In this document: positions 35,194 to 45,093 of the stretch, piece after piece
Numbering within the stretch: the stretch's first letter is position 1
Layout: the number at the start of each line of letters is the position of its first letter
Source: Filosporella fistucella
Lineage: Eukaryota; Ascomycota; Leotiomycetes; Helotiales
Direction: 5' to 3'
DNA length: 64,000 nucleotides
NCBI GenBank assembly: GCA_030077755.1
Contig: JAQJZZ010000002.1
Coordinates: forward strand, 806,001 to 870,000
The notes under the pieces: model-generated
What the model was told of the DNA's origin: nothing
Database searches by the model: none
The model's input: the letters and a program-made list of their open reading frames with translations, nothing else
Translations under genes and position numbers: made by a program

Positions 35194-37323
35194 ATGGTTC
35201 CGAATGACACTGCAGCCCTGCGTTTTGAACTCTCAATCAAGATGGCGGAACCAGATCGCCGAGTTCGACACCCTAAAGTCAAGACCGGGTAAGCTTCTAG
35301 TGTCCTATTTTCTTAACCTCACAGTCTCAACCACGATGATTTTTAACCGGTCTTAGATGCATTACTTGTAGAAACAGGAGAGTAAAGGTAATTATAAGTT
35401 CTTGTATTGAAGGATACTGGCTAACGACCCGACAATCAGTGTGATGAGACTCGTCCGGCATGCAAACGCTGCCAGAAATACGGGACTCAATGTAAAGGCT
35501 ATCTTCCAGGCCGGAAACAGCCACCTAGTTCAATCTATGGGTCTTTTGCTTCTCAGGCCAGAGCACTCGTTCCTAAGAACCAGACGTCTGCCTTGATTTT
35601 GCCTCAACCGAACATCTCTTTGTTTGAGACAGATCAGGAATATCGATATTTCAGGCTCTTTTCAGATCGGATCGCTACCGAAATCGTTCCCTACTTCAAT
35701 TCGGAACCCTGGAGACGTATGCTTCTTCAGGCATGCATGTCCGAACCGTCAACTCGGCGCGCAGCGGTAGCTATTGGTGCCCTGGGTAGAATGACCGAGG
35801 TCGCCCGAAAAGGATGTCCCCCGAGGAGAGTCGAAAATTATATGCTTAATTCTGATGGCCGTTCGCCGCCAGGACATTCAGCCGAGTTGGGAACAGTGAG
35901 TGGTCATGTTGGGACTGGAGAATTGGTAACTTCCGCTTCTACGCATCATCAAAATGCACTGGTGCAACATGATAAAGCGATCAAGGAGAATAAGCTCAAC
36001 ATATTGAACGGCACTCAAAGTTTAAGAACGACGTTGATTAATTGTATCATCATTGTTTGTTTCGAAGCATGTCATGGAAATCATGAGAGTGCGGGTAGAC
36101 AATTACAGACAGGCCTCGCGCTGTTACAAGCGGAGATGGCAAAACAAGCTGATAAGGAAAAGCACCCTCATGGTTTCTCCTCGCCTGCACCAGATCTCGT
36201 CGACGATACCCTTGTGCAGGCATTTGGACGGATGGAGATCCAGGTGATGAGTGTATTTGACACGCGACCGAAAGCAATACACCAAGTGCTGAAGACAGAA
36301 GGTCGACAAACAGTTCAGAAGATGCCTACCCGATTCGAGAATATCGAACAAGCGCGGATATACTTGGATCTCATTACAAGGCGGGTCATGCATTTCGGCT
36401 CGACCATACACGATCCACCTTGTGCAGACCTTCCGCCTCCTCCAGATTCGAACCCGGTGGAGGCTTGGGTTTCAGGGAGGAACGGACAACCTATACCATG
36501 GATAGACGTCAAGATACCTGCTGTGGAAACACAAAGAGTACTTGCCGCTTCTTCACCCAGCCTTCTCAACGAACAAGCGTCTCTAAGCCAAGAACTAACC
36601 TCCTGGAACGATGCCTTCTTGCCTCTTCTCGCTTCCGTCCCAAATGGGCATCAAGAAAACATCTCAACGCTCTCCATGAGCATCTCCTCTGTTTCCAGCC
36701 AAATATCTCTACGCTCAGTCTTCTTCGTCACAGAAACAGCTTATGATGTCTTCATGCCCGAATTCAAACTCATAGTCACTCATTCCGCCTCTCTTCTTTC
36801 CCTCCAACAACAACGCTTACGAACCGTAACATCCGAAGACGCTTCTACCGAGTCTGCTGGCAGCATCGGAGAACCAGTTATCCCTTTCACATTTGACATC
36901 GGTGTCATTCCTCCTCTCTATCTCGTCGTCATCAAATGTCGCAATCGATATCTCCGCCGTCAAGCCTTACAACTACTGGAGCTTCATCCCCGACGGGAAG
37001 GCGTATGGGATAGCGTCGCAACAGTCGAGTTGGGCAAATGGGTTATTGCACTTGAGGAGGAAGGAGCAAGAGCTAGGTCTCAACCTAGAAGCGGGAGTTA
37101 TGAGAGTTCTGGTGCTGAGAGTATGAGTAGTACTTTCACCACCCTAGGTCATGGAGAAGAAGACTTGTTTATACCCGAAGAGATGAGGGTTAGGAAAGCA
37201 ATGATGCGATTTGATCTTCTTGAGAAGAAAGCAGACTTCCTCTGCGAAGTCCTTGATCCTGAGACTGGAGTCATAGTCAAGAAGGGTTGTAAGAAGACTT
37301 GGGAAGGACGAATAACAGGTTAA
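35194..37323 (+). CDS. Zn2Cys6 transcription factor with split zinc cluster
   Basis: Three exons: 35194-35288, 35357-35387 and 35440-37323. The middle exon is only 31 nt. Introns are 68 nt (GTAAGC/TCTTAG) and 52 nt (GTAATT/ATCAG, branch CTAAC). The product is 669 residues from ATG 35194, or 653 from the in-frame ATG 35242 (MAEPDRRVRHPKVKTG), which is more typical. The zinc cluster is rebuilt exactly by splicing: CITCRNRRVK from exon 2, then CDETRPACKRCQKYGTQC from exon 3, spacing C-x2-C-x6-C-x6-C-x2-C-x6-C. The remainder is the DUF3468-like fungal regulator body (EYRYFRLFSDRIATEIVPYF; LINCIIIVCFEACHGNHESA). It acts in the nucleus; targets are unknown. Confidence 0.9.
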
Positions 37324-37771
37324 CTCTGCCATTTACATGCATGAGTGGGATGCTGCTGGCGAAAAGGAACTTTGGTGACTGGATTATGGGATCTGGGTTT
37401 CTATGGGAGTTTGGAGGGATTGGGCATTGGGTTGTGATCTTCAAAGCGCATGCATTAGCCAGGCGCGAAAATTCCGAGGTGGGGTTACAGCTGGTTTATT
37501 TGAATCTTTTAGAGTTATATCTATATTGTATTAGCATACTTAGGTAACATCTGAGAGACATTTTCTGGTATAAGATTTCGCCCTTAGGGAGCGATGAGCA
37601 TGTTGCCAAATGAGGCAGGTGCACTTTATCCACCTGCCCTCATGAAGTCGTGTTTGGACTTCCATATCAACGCGTCACGCAGCCAACTCATTCTCCATCT
37701 GTACTGTTCACTTCCTCAAGAAACCATCTACACCCTATAAAATTCATCGGGCACCACCGATCTCAGGCAAT
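37324..37771. other. Intergenic
   Basis: About 450 bp; no gene recognised. Confidence 0.4.
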
Positions 37772-38858
37772 ATGGACGCCGAAGCCCGAGAACTGCAAGC
37801 TGGTCTGAGAGCATTTCCAAACCACAAGCTCAGAGTCATCAGTCTTCAACTCGGCCTCCTAAAGGCCAAGACTGACAATGAACTCATCGCATGAATTAGA
37901 ACTGACGCTTCCTACCATGCCCAGAAAAGAGAGAGACGCGCTTCTGGAGAGCGGAGTTATCTCATATTAGGTTTTTACTAATGTAATTCCGGAGGATATT
38001 TGCAAAAGTAGAAGACTTTCGACATGGGGATCAAAGAAGAATTTGGTTGCTACTCTGAAGGCTGATGATAGGAGGAGAAAACATCAAGGGATACGCAGAT
38101 ACTCCCAGAAGACACGAATGCCTCCCTTGTTGGCTCATGTAATAGGATTGCCAAATGGAAATTCGGCCGGCAACATTCAGTATCAATCTCATGTGGCATT
38201 TGAGTCAATGTCTGAAAACGTCAAGCCACCTCAATGGTCAAAATCTGAGGGTGATGATGTTTCTTCCAACGAAGAGGACGAGGATGAACGTGCACCAAAC
38301 TATGCAAAGAAAAACAGAGTCCCAGGTGGTAGCCGAAGAAGGCGAAAGTACTACAGAACTAGAAACAATGTGGATTTGCGGAACATATATCGTGAGAGGG
38401 GACTTAAAGAGAACGGCACCGAGGAGTCGCTGGCTCGGAGACTTGCCGATTATGACTTGCAACAAGCACGTCGCGGGAACAGCACGTTTCAAGACACTAA
38501 AAATAGGGAGGATGCTAAGAAAAACGCCAGGAAAGATGCGAAGTCCAGCGCTGCTCTTTTGATGACTTCGGGAAATTCGTCATATCAAAGAGGTAATTTA
38601 AGTCAAGAAATTCATCCTCCTGAAGGCACTCTCTTTGGTTCAAGTTCTTACGGTGGAAATCATATTGATGGAAACTCCCATGTTGACAACCAGTTTGGAG
38701 AAAACTTTCACTCTAGTAACCCATATGCTGGAAATGCTGCCTATGGGGGAAATGCTTTTTACAACGCTAAGTCTGCCTATGGTGGAAATTCTACCTTTCA
38801 TGGAACTTCCTCATACCAAGGTAATCCTCCCTTTCATGACAATGGCTCCTATCGATGA
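37772..38858 (+). pseudogene. Multi-SAP protein with Gly/Asn/Tyr-rich tail, broken 5' end
   Basis: An ATG at 37772 opens a frame with a SAP-like unit (KLRVISLQLGLLKAKTDNEL) that hits TGA at 37892-37894. The same frame continues sensibly after the stop (IRTDASYHAQKRERRAS), so a CGA-to-TGA change is likely. From about 37986 another frame takes over with a second SAP-like unit (ICKSRRLSTWGSKKNLVATL). The open frame then runs to 38858. It contains a third SAP (NVDLRNIYRERGLKENGTEE) and a tail with repeated YGGN/YAGN/YQGN motifs that looks prion-like. The frames are not joined by any good intron: no GT donor fits between 37860 and 37985. The tail part could still be expressed from a later start. 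Nuclear nucleic-acid binding is inferred. Confidence 0.6.
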
Positions 38859-39266
38859 ACATTCCACGGCGCATAACACTTGTCCGCGCGATCCAATGGC
38901 TAGAGAAATGGTGACACGGTTCATTCATACAAAACTTGCAGGATGTTTTGATAGAGCAGAGATATCCGGGCAGAAACAAAAACATATTGAAAGCTCAATG
39001 AGCTATGAAAGGCATAATTCTAGGAGACAATCGTAGAGTTAAATCGATTCATGGCACTGAGTTATCTGTACCTTTTCTAAAACCCTACTTTCTTGAAATT
39101 ATTCTCTCATCTATCCTTCTATTATCTAAATCTACATCGTAGCTGTGTTTGAATAGCCACGACTCATTCTCCAACACAGCACCAATGGCAAAACAGAGCA
39201 TATCGCTACCATCTCCAGCATCCCCAGTCCCAACATATCTTTGCAATGCCAGCTATCTGAGATTTC
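38859..39266. other. Convergent intergenic space
   Basis: About 400 bp between the two SAP loci; nothing recognised. Confidence 0.4.
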
Positions 39267-40055
39267 TCAGAGGGCGAGGCGCCAAGATGATAGTGCTGGT
39301 TGGTTTTGAGAACCGGTATTTTTCTTCCCTACCCACCGCTCCTTCGGCGCGGAACTACCTGTCTTCGGTCGTTTATTCGTTTCCGGGCCGGTATCAGATT
39401 GAGCCCTTTTTCTCTTCGGAATGGTGTAGCCATTTGGACCACTTGGCATTAATGGTGAGCGAGTTGGCGATGCTGATGGTGTTTGTTGAGGAGAGGGTGT
39501 CGCTGGCTCATGCTCCTGAGGAGTTAATGGAGCAGGAAGAGACACAGCGTTTTGTACTACACTTCGAGTTTGTGGTGGTGCTTGAATCTCTACTTCTGAT
39601 GCTGTCATGGGGACATCATTCTGTAGTGGCGTAGGGAGGGGCTATCTCCACCAGGTGTGATCGTGATCCTATCATCAGCGATATTGATATTCGAGCCCTT
39701 TGCAAACTTGAATGTCCTCGCCCCGTCGACATATCTACCTTCATCGTAGCGATTCGCAGACTACTCTGTCTTGCAATTTCCATGGCTGCCAATTTCTCCC
39801 GCTTTTTCCCTTCTCCTTTCGACCTCGTTCGGCTGTTTTAGCATTTGATCGCTGTATTGCGTCCGCATGTATATTAATGATATATGCTGCTTTTAGCTTG
39901 CCATCCGGATCATTGGTATTGGTGAAACTGGCGATCATGCTTTTATCTTGTCTCCAGAGGCGTAGCCTGAGTACATCTACCTTGCCATCTGTGTCAATGC
40001 CGCGGTGCAGGCATAGGACATGAAGTTGATGTCTGTCGCAGTCCTTGTAGTCCAT
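39267..40055 (-). pseudogene. SAP-domain protein with three compensating frameshifts
   Basis: The minus-strand ATG at 40055 opens MDYKDCDRHQLHVLCLHRGI, a SAP module continuing to about residue 40 (DVLRLRLWRQDKS). After a charged helix the coding sense moves to another frame at a T5 run on the plus strand (39803-39807), where KREKLAAMEIARQSS continues it. It moves again near 39757-39768 (RYDEGRYVDGARTFKF, then DDRITITPGG) and a third time at the G4 run 39638-39641. There it returns to the original frame for a Pro-rich tail with a nuclear-localisation-like IPKRKRAQSD. Each step equals loss of one base, so the net change is three bases. This is either true decay or local consensus errors. A single long intron is a weaker alternative. 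Confidence 0.55.
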
Positions 40056-40866
40056 CTTAGACAGAGTACTTGTGATTGATGAATCGAGGACGGAGTGAGA
40101 AGAGAACGCTAATGTTATAAAGTGGCTGTTTTTAGGCAAACACAAAGCACACTTTGAGAAATTATAGACAAATAGACACACATATTAGGAAGTATGGATA
40201 TGTGCAGGTTATAGCACAGAGGTCAAAGACAATGACCCGAAACAATTAAAAAATTTGAGCTGGCTACATTGGTCGAAGTACCTCATATCGACAAAGCCAT
40301 TCGTCATAGCTCGTTTCAATTGTAGTTGAAATCCGAACCCACTTTCTCATCCTACTTCTCAAGTTTACCAATTATAGAGGTAGATATAGCAAGCATCCAA
40401 TCACAATAATTGCTGGAATGCTCTTGTAGAGGGAATAAAGGATGCCAGCACTAGCTAGTCGAGAAGTATGCAGCGGCCTGGTTTGTTTCGGTGTGGTAAA
40501 AGTGAATTTGCTATAAAAAAGCGGAGAGCAAACGGCTATGCGTGCGATCACTAGAAGTGCCAGGGAGGTACCAACGCAGGAGGCGCTATCGATGCCAAAA
40601 GCTCAGAACGGGCAAAAATCTGTTCATCCCAAGATTAAATGCCTTGGGTCCAAAAATACGAGTTCCCCAGCGGATTATCAAATACCAGACACCGAAAGCC
40701 TTATGAGACGACTCTTAGTGACCGAAATAAATCCCTCATCGACTCTGGAGCGAGCACCGTGGGGTGACGGTCATTTAGCATCGCTGGGAAAGTTGCGTTG
40801 AACAAGAACCGTCAACCCGACTTTGCTGAACACCTCTTTCCACCATTCTGCTCTTCCTACACCATG
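40056..40866. other. Intergenic
   Basis: About 800 bp. A frame at 40538-40801 has no motifs; nothing else is recognised. Confidence 0.4.
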
Positions 40867-41346
40867 TCAATTCTCCAGAACCAGCTCTTCGAGATTTGGA
40901 GCGGCATCCATTATCTGCTTGACACCCTTGATGAAGCCGCCGAATGTAGCGTCCTCGAGTTCGTCGACACCTCCGTCAGGTGCGCCCATCATCTCTTCCT
41001 TTAAAGCCTCCGGCCAGGCGCGTTCATCAAATTCTTCGATGCTTTCATCGGCTCTCTTGCCACTAGGGGTATTCCTTTCACCGAATCCGAGTGGACCTTT
41101 GAGCCTGACATGTCTTAAATCCGGTAACCAAAGACTGATAGGAACACTCATGATTGAAACTGCATGTCCACCGGTGCCATACCAATCTCCAGTGCATAAA
41201 GATTCTCCTTGACCCCAGGTAATCCTCAAGTTCTGAATACCCATTGCTTTCTCATTCCCCAACTCCTTTATCAACTTCAGGAACGGATCTTTTCGCAACA
41301 TCCATAGAGCAATAATCGGGGAACCAAGTTCACCCAAACCATTTGG
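40867..41346 (-). pseudogene. 5'-less ORF fragment, unrecognised
   Basis: A minus-strand frame of about 160 codons runs from a stop at 41347-41349 to a stop at 40867. It has no ATG at its beginning; the first Met is internal (MLRKDPFLKLIKELGNEKAM). It contains leucine-rich-repeat-like stretches (LPDLRHVRLKGPLGF, and APNLEELVLEN at the end) and an acidic loop. The upstream side lies close to the poly-C tract at 41.5 kb, so the 5' part may be missing from the assembly or deleted. It resembles the C-terminal half of fungal F-box/LRR or 2EXR-type proteins, but I cannot assign it. Confidence 0.4.
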
Positions 41347-41476
41347 CTATTTGGCCCGATAGGGAAATTTATCGTCGATATGGTGCTAGCATAGCTAGAC
41401 TTTTGTAGTTTTTGTGAAATGGAAAATCAAGATAACCGCACTTTCATTTGGATGGGCAATAAGGTGTAGTAAAAGG

Positions 41477-41525
41477 AGGGGGGGGTTAAACACCCCCCCC
41501 CCCCCCCCCCCCCCAACCCCCCCCC
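41477..41525. repeat. Homopolymer G and C tracts
   Basis: A run of eight G (41478-41485, after GGA) is followed after a short TTAAACA spacer by 22 consecutive C (41493-41514), then AA and 9 more C (41517-41525). Such a tract could fold into a hairpin or G-quadruplex. It may instead be an assembly or gap artefact. It sits between a truncated ORF and an intact gene. Confidence 0.9.
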
Positions 41526-42042
41526 AAAAAGAACAACAATACGTATGATATTTTCCCATTTGACTCATGGTAACACTCTAGGCAGGGTCAGACCACTTCC
41601 ATCAATATGAATGATTATGGATTAGATTATACGAGGATCTCTCCGAATGTGCCAAAAGTCACACGCAATAGAAGGCGATACTACTAGAATACAGAAGATC
41701 AAGATCTCCTGCTCGAAGCAAAGTAGTTGAGAATCAACAGTACTAAAGAGAAATGAGAGTTCACAGGCTCTGGAATGCCGACTTTTTTTGGTATTAATTT
41801 TTACTAAGATCATGAAGGGTTCACTTTGCTGTACGACTTTCTTTACAACCAGGACTTCCGGCAGAAACAGTGAGGCTTTAACTTCTGACACAGGAAATCT
41901 TGGCAGTTTGATGAGTGGTAGAACATGAGATAATGGTAGAAAAATATCATTGCAGGAAAGTATTCAACTGCCAACCACCAGCAAATCCAATTGTATGCCC
42001 GTTTCCCGCTCAAAATACACACAGCCAACCCTTCACCACCAT
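41526..42042. other. Intergenic, 3' flank of SDH4
   Basis: Nothing recognised beyond AT-rich 3' flank. Confidence 0.4.
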
Positions 42043-42749
42043 TTATGCAATCCAAATCCTCTTCAGTGCCTCCGTAACACCTACATCATTTGTCTCAAAC
42101 TCATACAAGCCAACGCCGACTAAAACCGTAGCAGCTCTCAATCCCCACCAGAACAGAAATCTAGCTTTTGGCAATCTCTTCGATGGAACGTAATCGATGA
42201 TGACGGATTCGAATCCGATATGTGAGTGGATGAGGATGGTGCCGCAGAGGATAGCATCCATAGTTGGGTTCAATGATCCGGAGGCGAATGGAGCAATCGT
42301 AAGCGGGATAAGACCTGCTGATATCAGACGCTCAAAAGTCCAGTGGTATGAACCGTGGGAGGGATTTGCTGCTGGTACTGGAGCGGCATCGTTTGCTGGA
42401 ATGTATTAGCAGAAGTTGTGAGCTCAATGGCAGACAGAAATACCGGTTCCTTGGATCACCTCTGGATCATACGTTAGCTATCATGAACAATTGGGGAGCA
42501 ATTCTGGGACGTACGGGGTAAAGGAGGGAGAATTGGTCTCCTGCCACTTGCATGGAAAGCAGCTACTCGCATCGAACCGGGCATAGCATCTTTAGCAAAT
42601 GCGTTCCGGGTAACATTTTTGGAAATGACTGATGCTGCGGGCTTGTTGATGGTGGGGAAGCTGGAGGAGAGCTTGGTGGTGAATGTACGTTTTGTAGCAG
42701 CCGCAAGACACGTCTTCTGAAGCATTGTTGGGCGCACGATTGAAGCCAT
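42043..42749 (-). CDS. SDH4: Succinate dehydrogenase membrane anchor subunit (CybS)
   Basis: Three exons on the minus strand: 42749-42515, 42461-42444 (only 18 nt) and 42395-42043, separated by introns of 53 and 48 nt. The product is 201 residues. The N-terminus is a classic mitochondrial presequence (MASIVRPTMLQKTCLAAATK, basic and Ser/Thr-rich). The mature part has the CybS core: GSYHWTFERLISAGLIPLT, then a helix with HSHIGFESVIIDYVP, whose His is the expected haem b ligand region and whose Asp-Tyr lies at the quinone pocket, and a last helix (FWWGLRAATVLVGVGLYEF). It anchors complex II in the inner mitochondrial membrane and passes electrons to ubiquinone. It is divergent from beta-MPP at 42983. 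Confidence 0.94.
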
Positions 42750-42982
42750 CTTGACCAGCTGCGATTTTATTTCGCAAGTTGATGTTGATGTTCTGATCAA
42801 TGGATGTCGTGCACGATCGGAACGGATGCCCGAGGCTATTGGAGTTGTGCTTACCAAACCGATCAAACGAGTTTTGATTGGCTAGTGAAAAGAGCTTCGA
42901 CAAATCTCAAGGAGCGACATCAACCGGCATTCCACGACCTTCAATCCAAGAATACCCTCATCCACCTCTACATACAACCTCC
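42750..42982. promoter_or_regulatory. Shared promoter of SDH4 and beta-MPP with CCAAT box
   Basis: Only 233 bp separate the two divergent start codons. ATTGG (CCAAT on the minus strand) occurs at 42877-42881, about 105 bp before the beta-MPP ATG and 128 bp from the SDH4 ATG. CCAAT bound by the HAP/CBC complex is known to control respiratory genes in fungi; its use here is inferred. Confidence 0.55.
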
Positions 42983-44620
42983 ATGGCGTCCCGGCGGTTA
43001 GCTCTCAATCTCACCCAGGGACTGCGCAGTCGCGCGGCTCTCAACACAGTTGCCCCATTGAGAAGAGGGTTCGCGACTCCTGTGGTGAAAAATGGCGTGA
43101 AGACGGAATCAACAACACTTTCCAATGGACTGACGGTATGGCACGGAAGAATGGGGAAAGGAAAGCTACTGATACTTGACAGATTGCTACAGAGCATTCG
43201 CCATGGGCTCAGACGTCGACGGTGGGCATGTGGATTGATGCTGGATCTCGAGCAGAGACAGATAAGACCAATGGAACAGCTCACTTCCTGGAACATCTTG
43301 CCTTCAAGGTACGACTCAATTGATCAGCAGACAGTGGATATCGGAATTGATAGACGTTTTAGGGTACTGGCAACCGAACACAGCAGCAATTGGAGTTGGA
43401 AATCGAGAATATGGGTGGTCACCTGAACGCCTACACATCCGTACGTTGGGATCCTTCGGAAGAGATGGCAAATACTAATATCATACACAGCGTGAAAACA
43501 CCGTATACTACGCCAAAGCCTTCAACGCAGATGTACCAGCAACTGTCGACATTCTGTCTGACATCCTCCAACATTCGAAACTCGAGCCTTCAGCAATTGA
43601 GCGCGAGAGAGACGTTATTCTAAGAGAATCTGAGGAGGTTGACAAGCAATTGGAAGAAGTTGTTTTCGATCACTTGCATGCAACTGCTTTCCAAGGACAA
43701 CCTCTTGGACGAACAATTTTAGGCCCGGCCGAGAACATCCAGAGCATTCAACGCGAGGATTTGGTCAACTATATCAAGACAAACTACACTGCTGACCGCA
43801 TGGTTCTTGTTGGTGCTGGAGGAGTTCCCCATCAACAATTGGTTGATCTCGCTGAGAAGCACTTCTCTGGCCTCGCAACCGGCCCTCCCTCCGGAACTGC
43901 ATCTGCAGTCGCTGCATTCCAAAAGAGAAAGCCCGAATTCATCGGTTCAGAAGTCAGAATCCGTGACGACAGTATCCCCACTGCCAATATCGCTATTGCT
44001 GTCGAGGGTGTCAGCTGGAAGGATGATGATTATTTCACAGCTTTGGTTACTCAAGCCATTGTCGGTAACTGGGACAAGGCTATGGGCAATGCTCCTCACA
44101 TGGGTAGCAAGCTCAGTGGATTTGTTCACAAGAACGACTTGGCCAACAGCTTCATGAGCTTTTCAACAAGTTACAGCGATACTGGGTAAGTTATACAAAA
44201 ATCACGCCACTTTTCCCAGCTAATAATTATAGTCTCTGGGGTATCTACCTTGTGACCGATAAGCTCACCCGTATCGACGATCTTGTTCACTTCACACTCC
44301 GCGAATGGTCCCGCCTATCATACAATGTCACCGAGGCCGAAGTTGAGCGTGCTAAGGCTCAATTGAAGGCTTCAATACTCCTATCTCTTGATGGAACTAC
44401 CGCTGTTGCCGAGGATATTGGAAGACAAATCATCACCACTGGGCGCCGCATGGCACCAGAGGAGATTGAGCGTGTCATTGGTGCTATTTCAGAGAAGGAT
44501 GTCATGAGCTTTGCTCAAAGAAAGTTGTGGGACCAGGATGTGGCAATTAGTGCGATCGGATCGATTGAGGGTCTTCTCGATTATAACCGCATTAGAAATG
44601 ACATGTCGAGAAACGCATAA
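42983..44620 (+). CDS. Mitochondrial processing peptidase beta subunit
   Basis: Five exons: 42983-43135, 43183-43308, 43363-43440, 43491-44185 and 44233-44620, with introns of 47, 54, 50 and 47 nt. The product is 479 residues. The N-terminus is an Arg/Ser-rich presequence ([20 protein letters not shown]). The inverzincin motif HFLEH is at residues 85-89, just before an exon end. The family context around it ([20 protein letters not shown], and LAFKGT across the junction) is typical, as is [20 protein letters not shown], which is also restored by splicing. The intact HxxEH indicates the catalytic beta-MPP rather than a catalytically dead core protein. It cleaves presequences in the matrix with alpha-MPP. 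All splice sites are canonical. Confidence 0.96.
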
Positions 44621-45093
44621 GGGGTAGATTTTGGGTGAGGGGGTTGGTTGATAGAGTGTATAATGCGAGAAAGCGCAGCTTGTTTGTAACATAGGTGCAC
44701 TATAAAACGGTTTCGTCCCCTTAGCTGCCTCCATTGAGGTTTTGAAGTACATTTTACCACACAAAAGATGGGCCTCTTTCTCATCCCCAACCCGATCTGT
44801 AGATTATGGCCTAGTCGTCTGGTCGTCATAAATTTCTCAAGGGCCAGTCCGAAGCATAGCATAATTCCAGTCAGTACAGTAGAATAGCAGAGTCTAACAA
44901 GACTGCTCTCATTTTGTATTTGCGCTCTTCCGTTATATGCAATGATCAGATTTACTGATGAACTTCAACCACACTTAGCAATTCCTAGCAAATTTCTAGC
45001 ACATACACGATACTTCAACGACCCTGCCAACACAAATCATGTAGCTCCTTCTTCCCTCCTCGTCAGTTTCCCTGAGCAGACTTAAGATCTTAC
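44621..45093. other. Intergenic
   Basis: About 470 bp between converging loci; nothing recognised. Confidence 0.4.
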
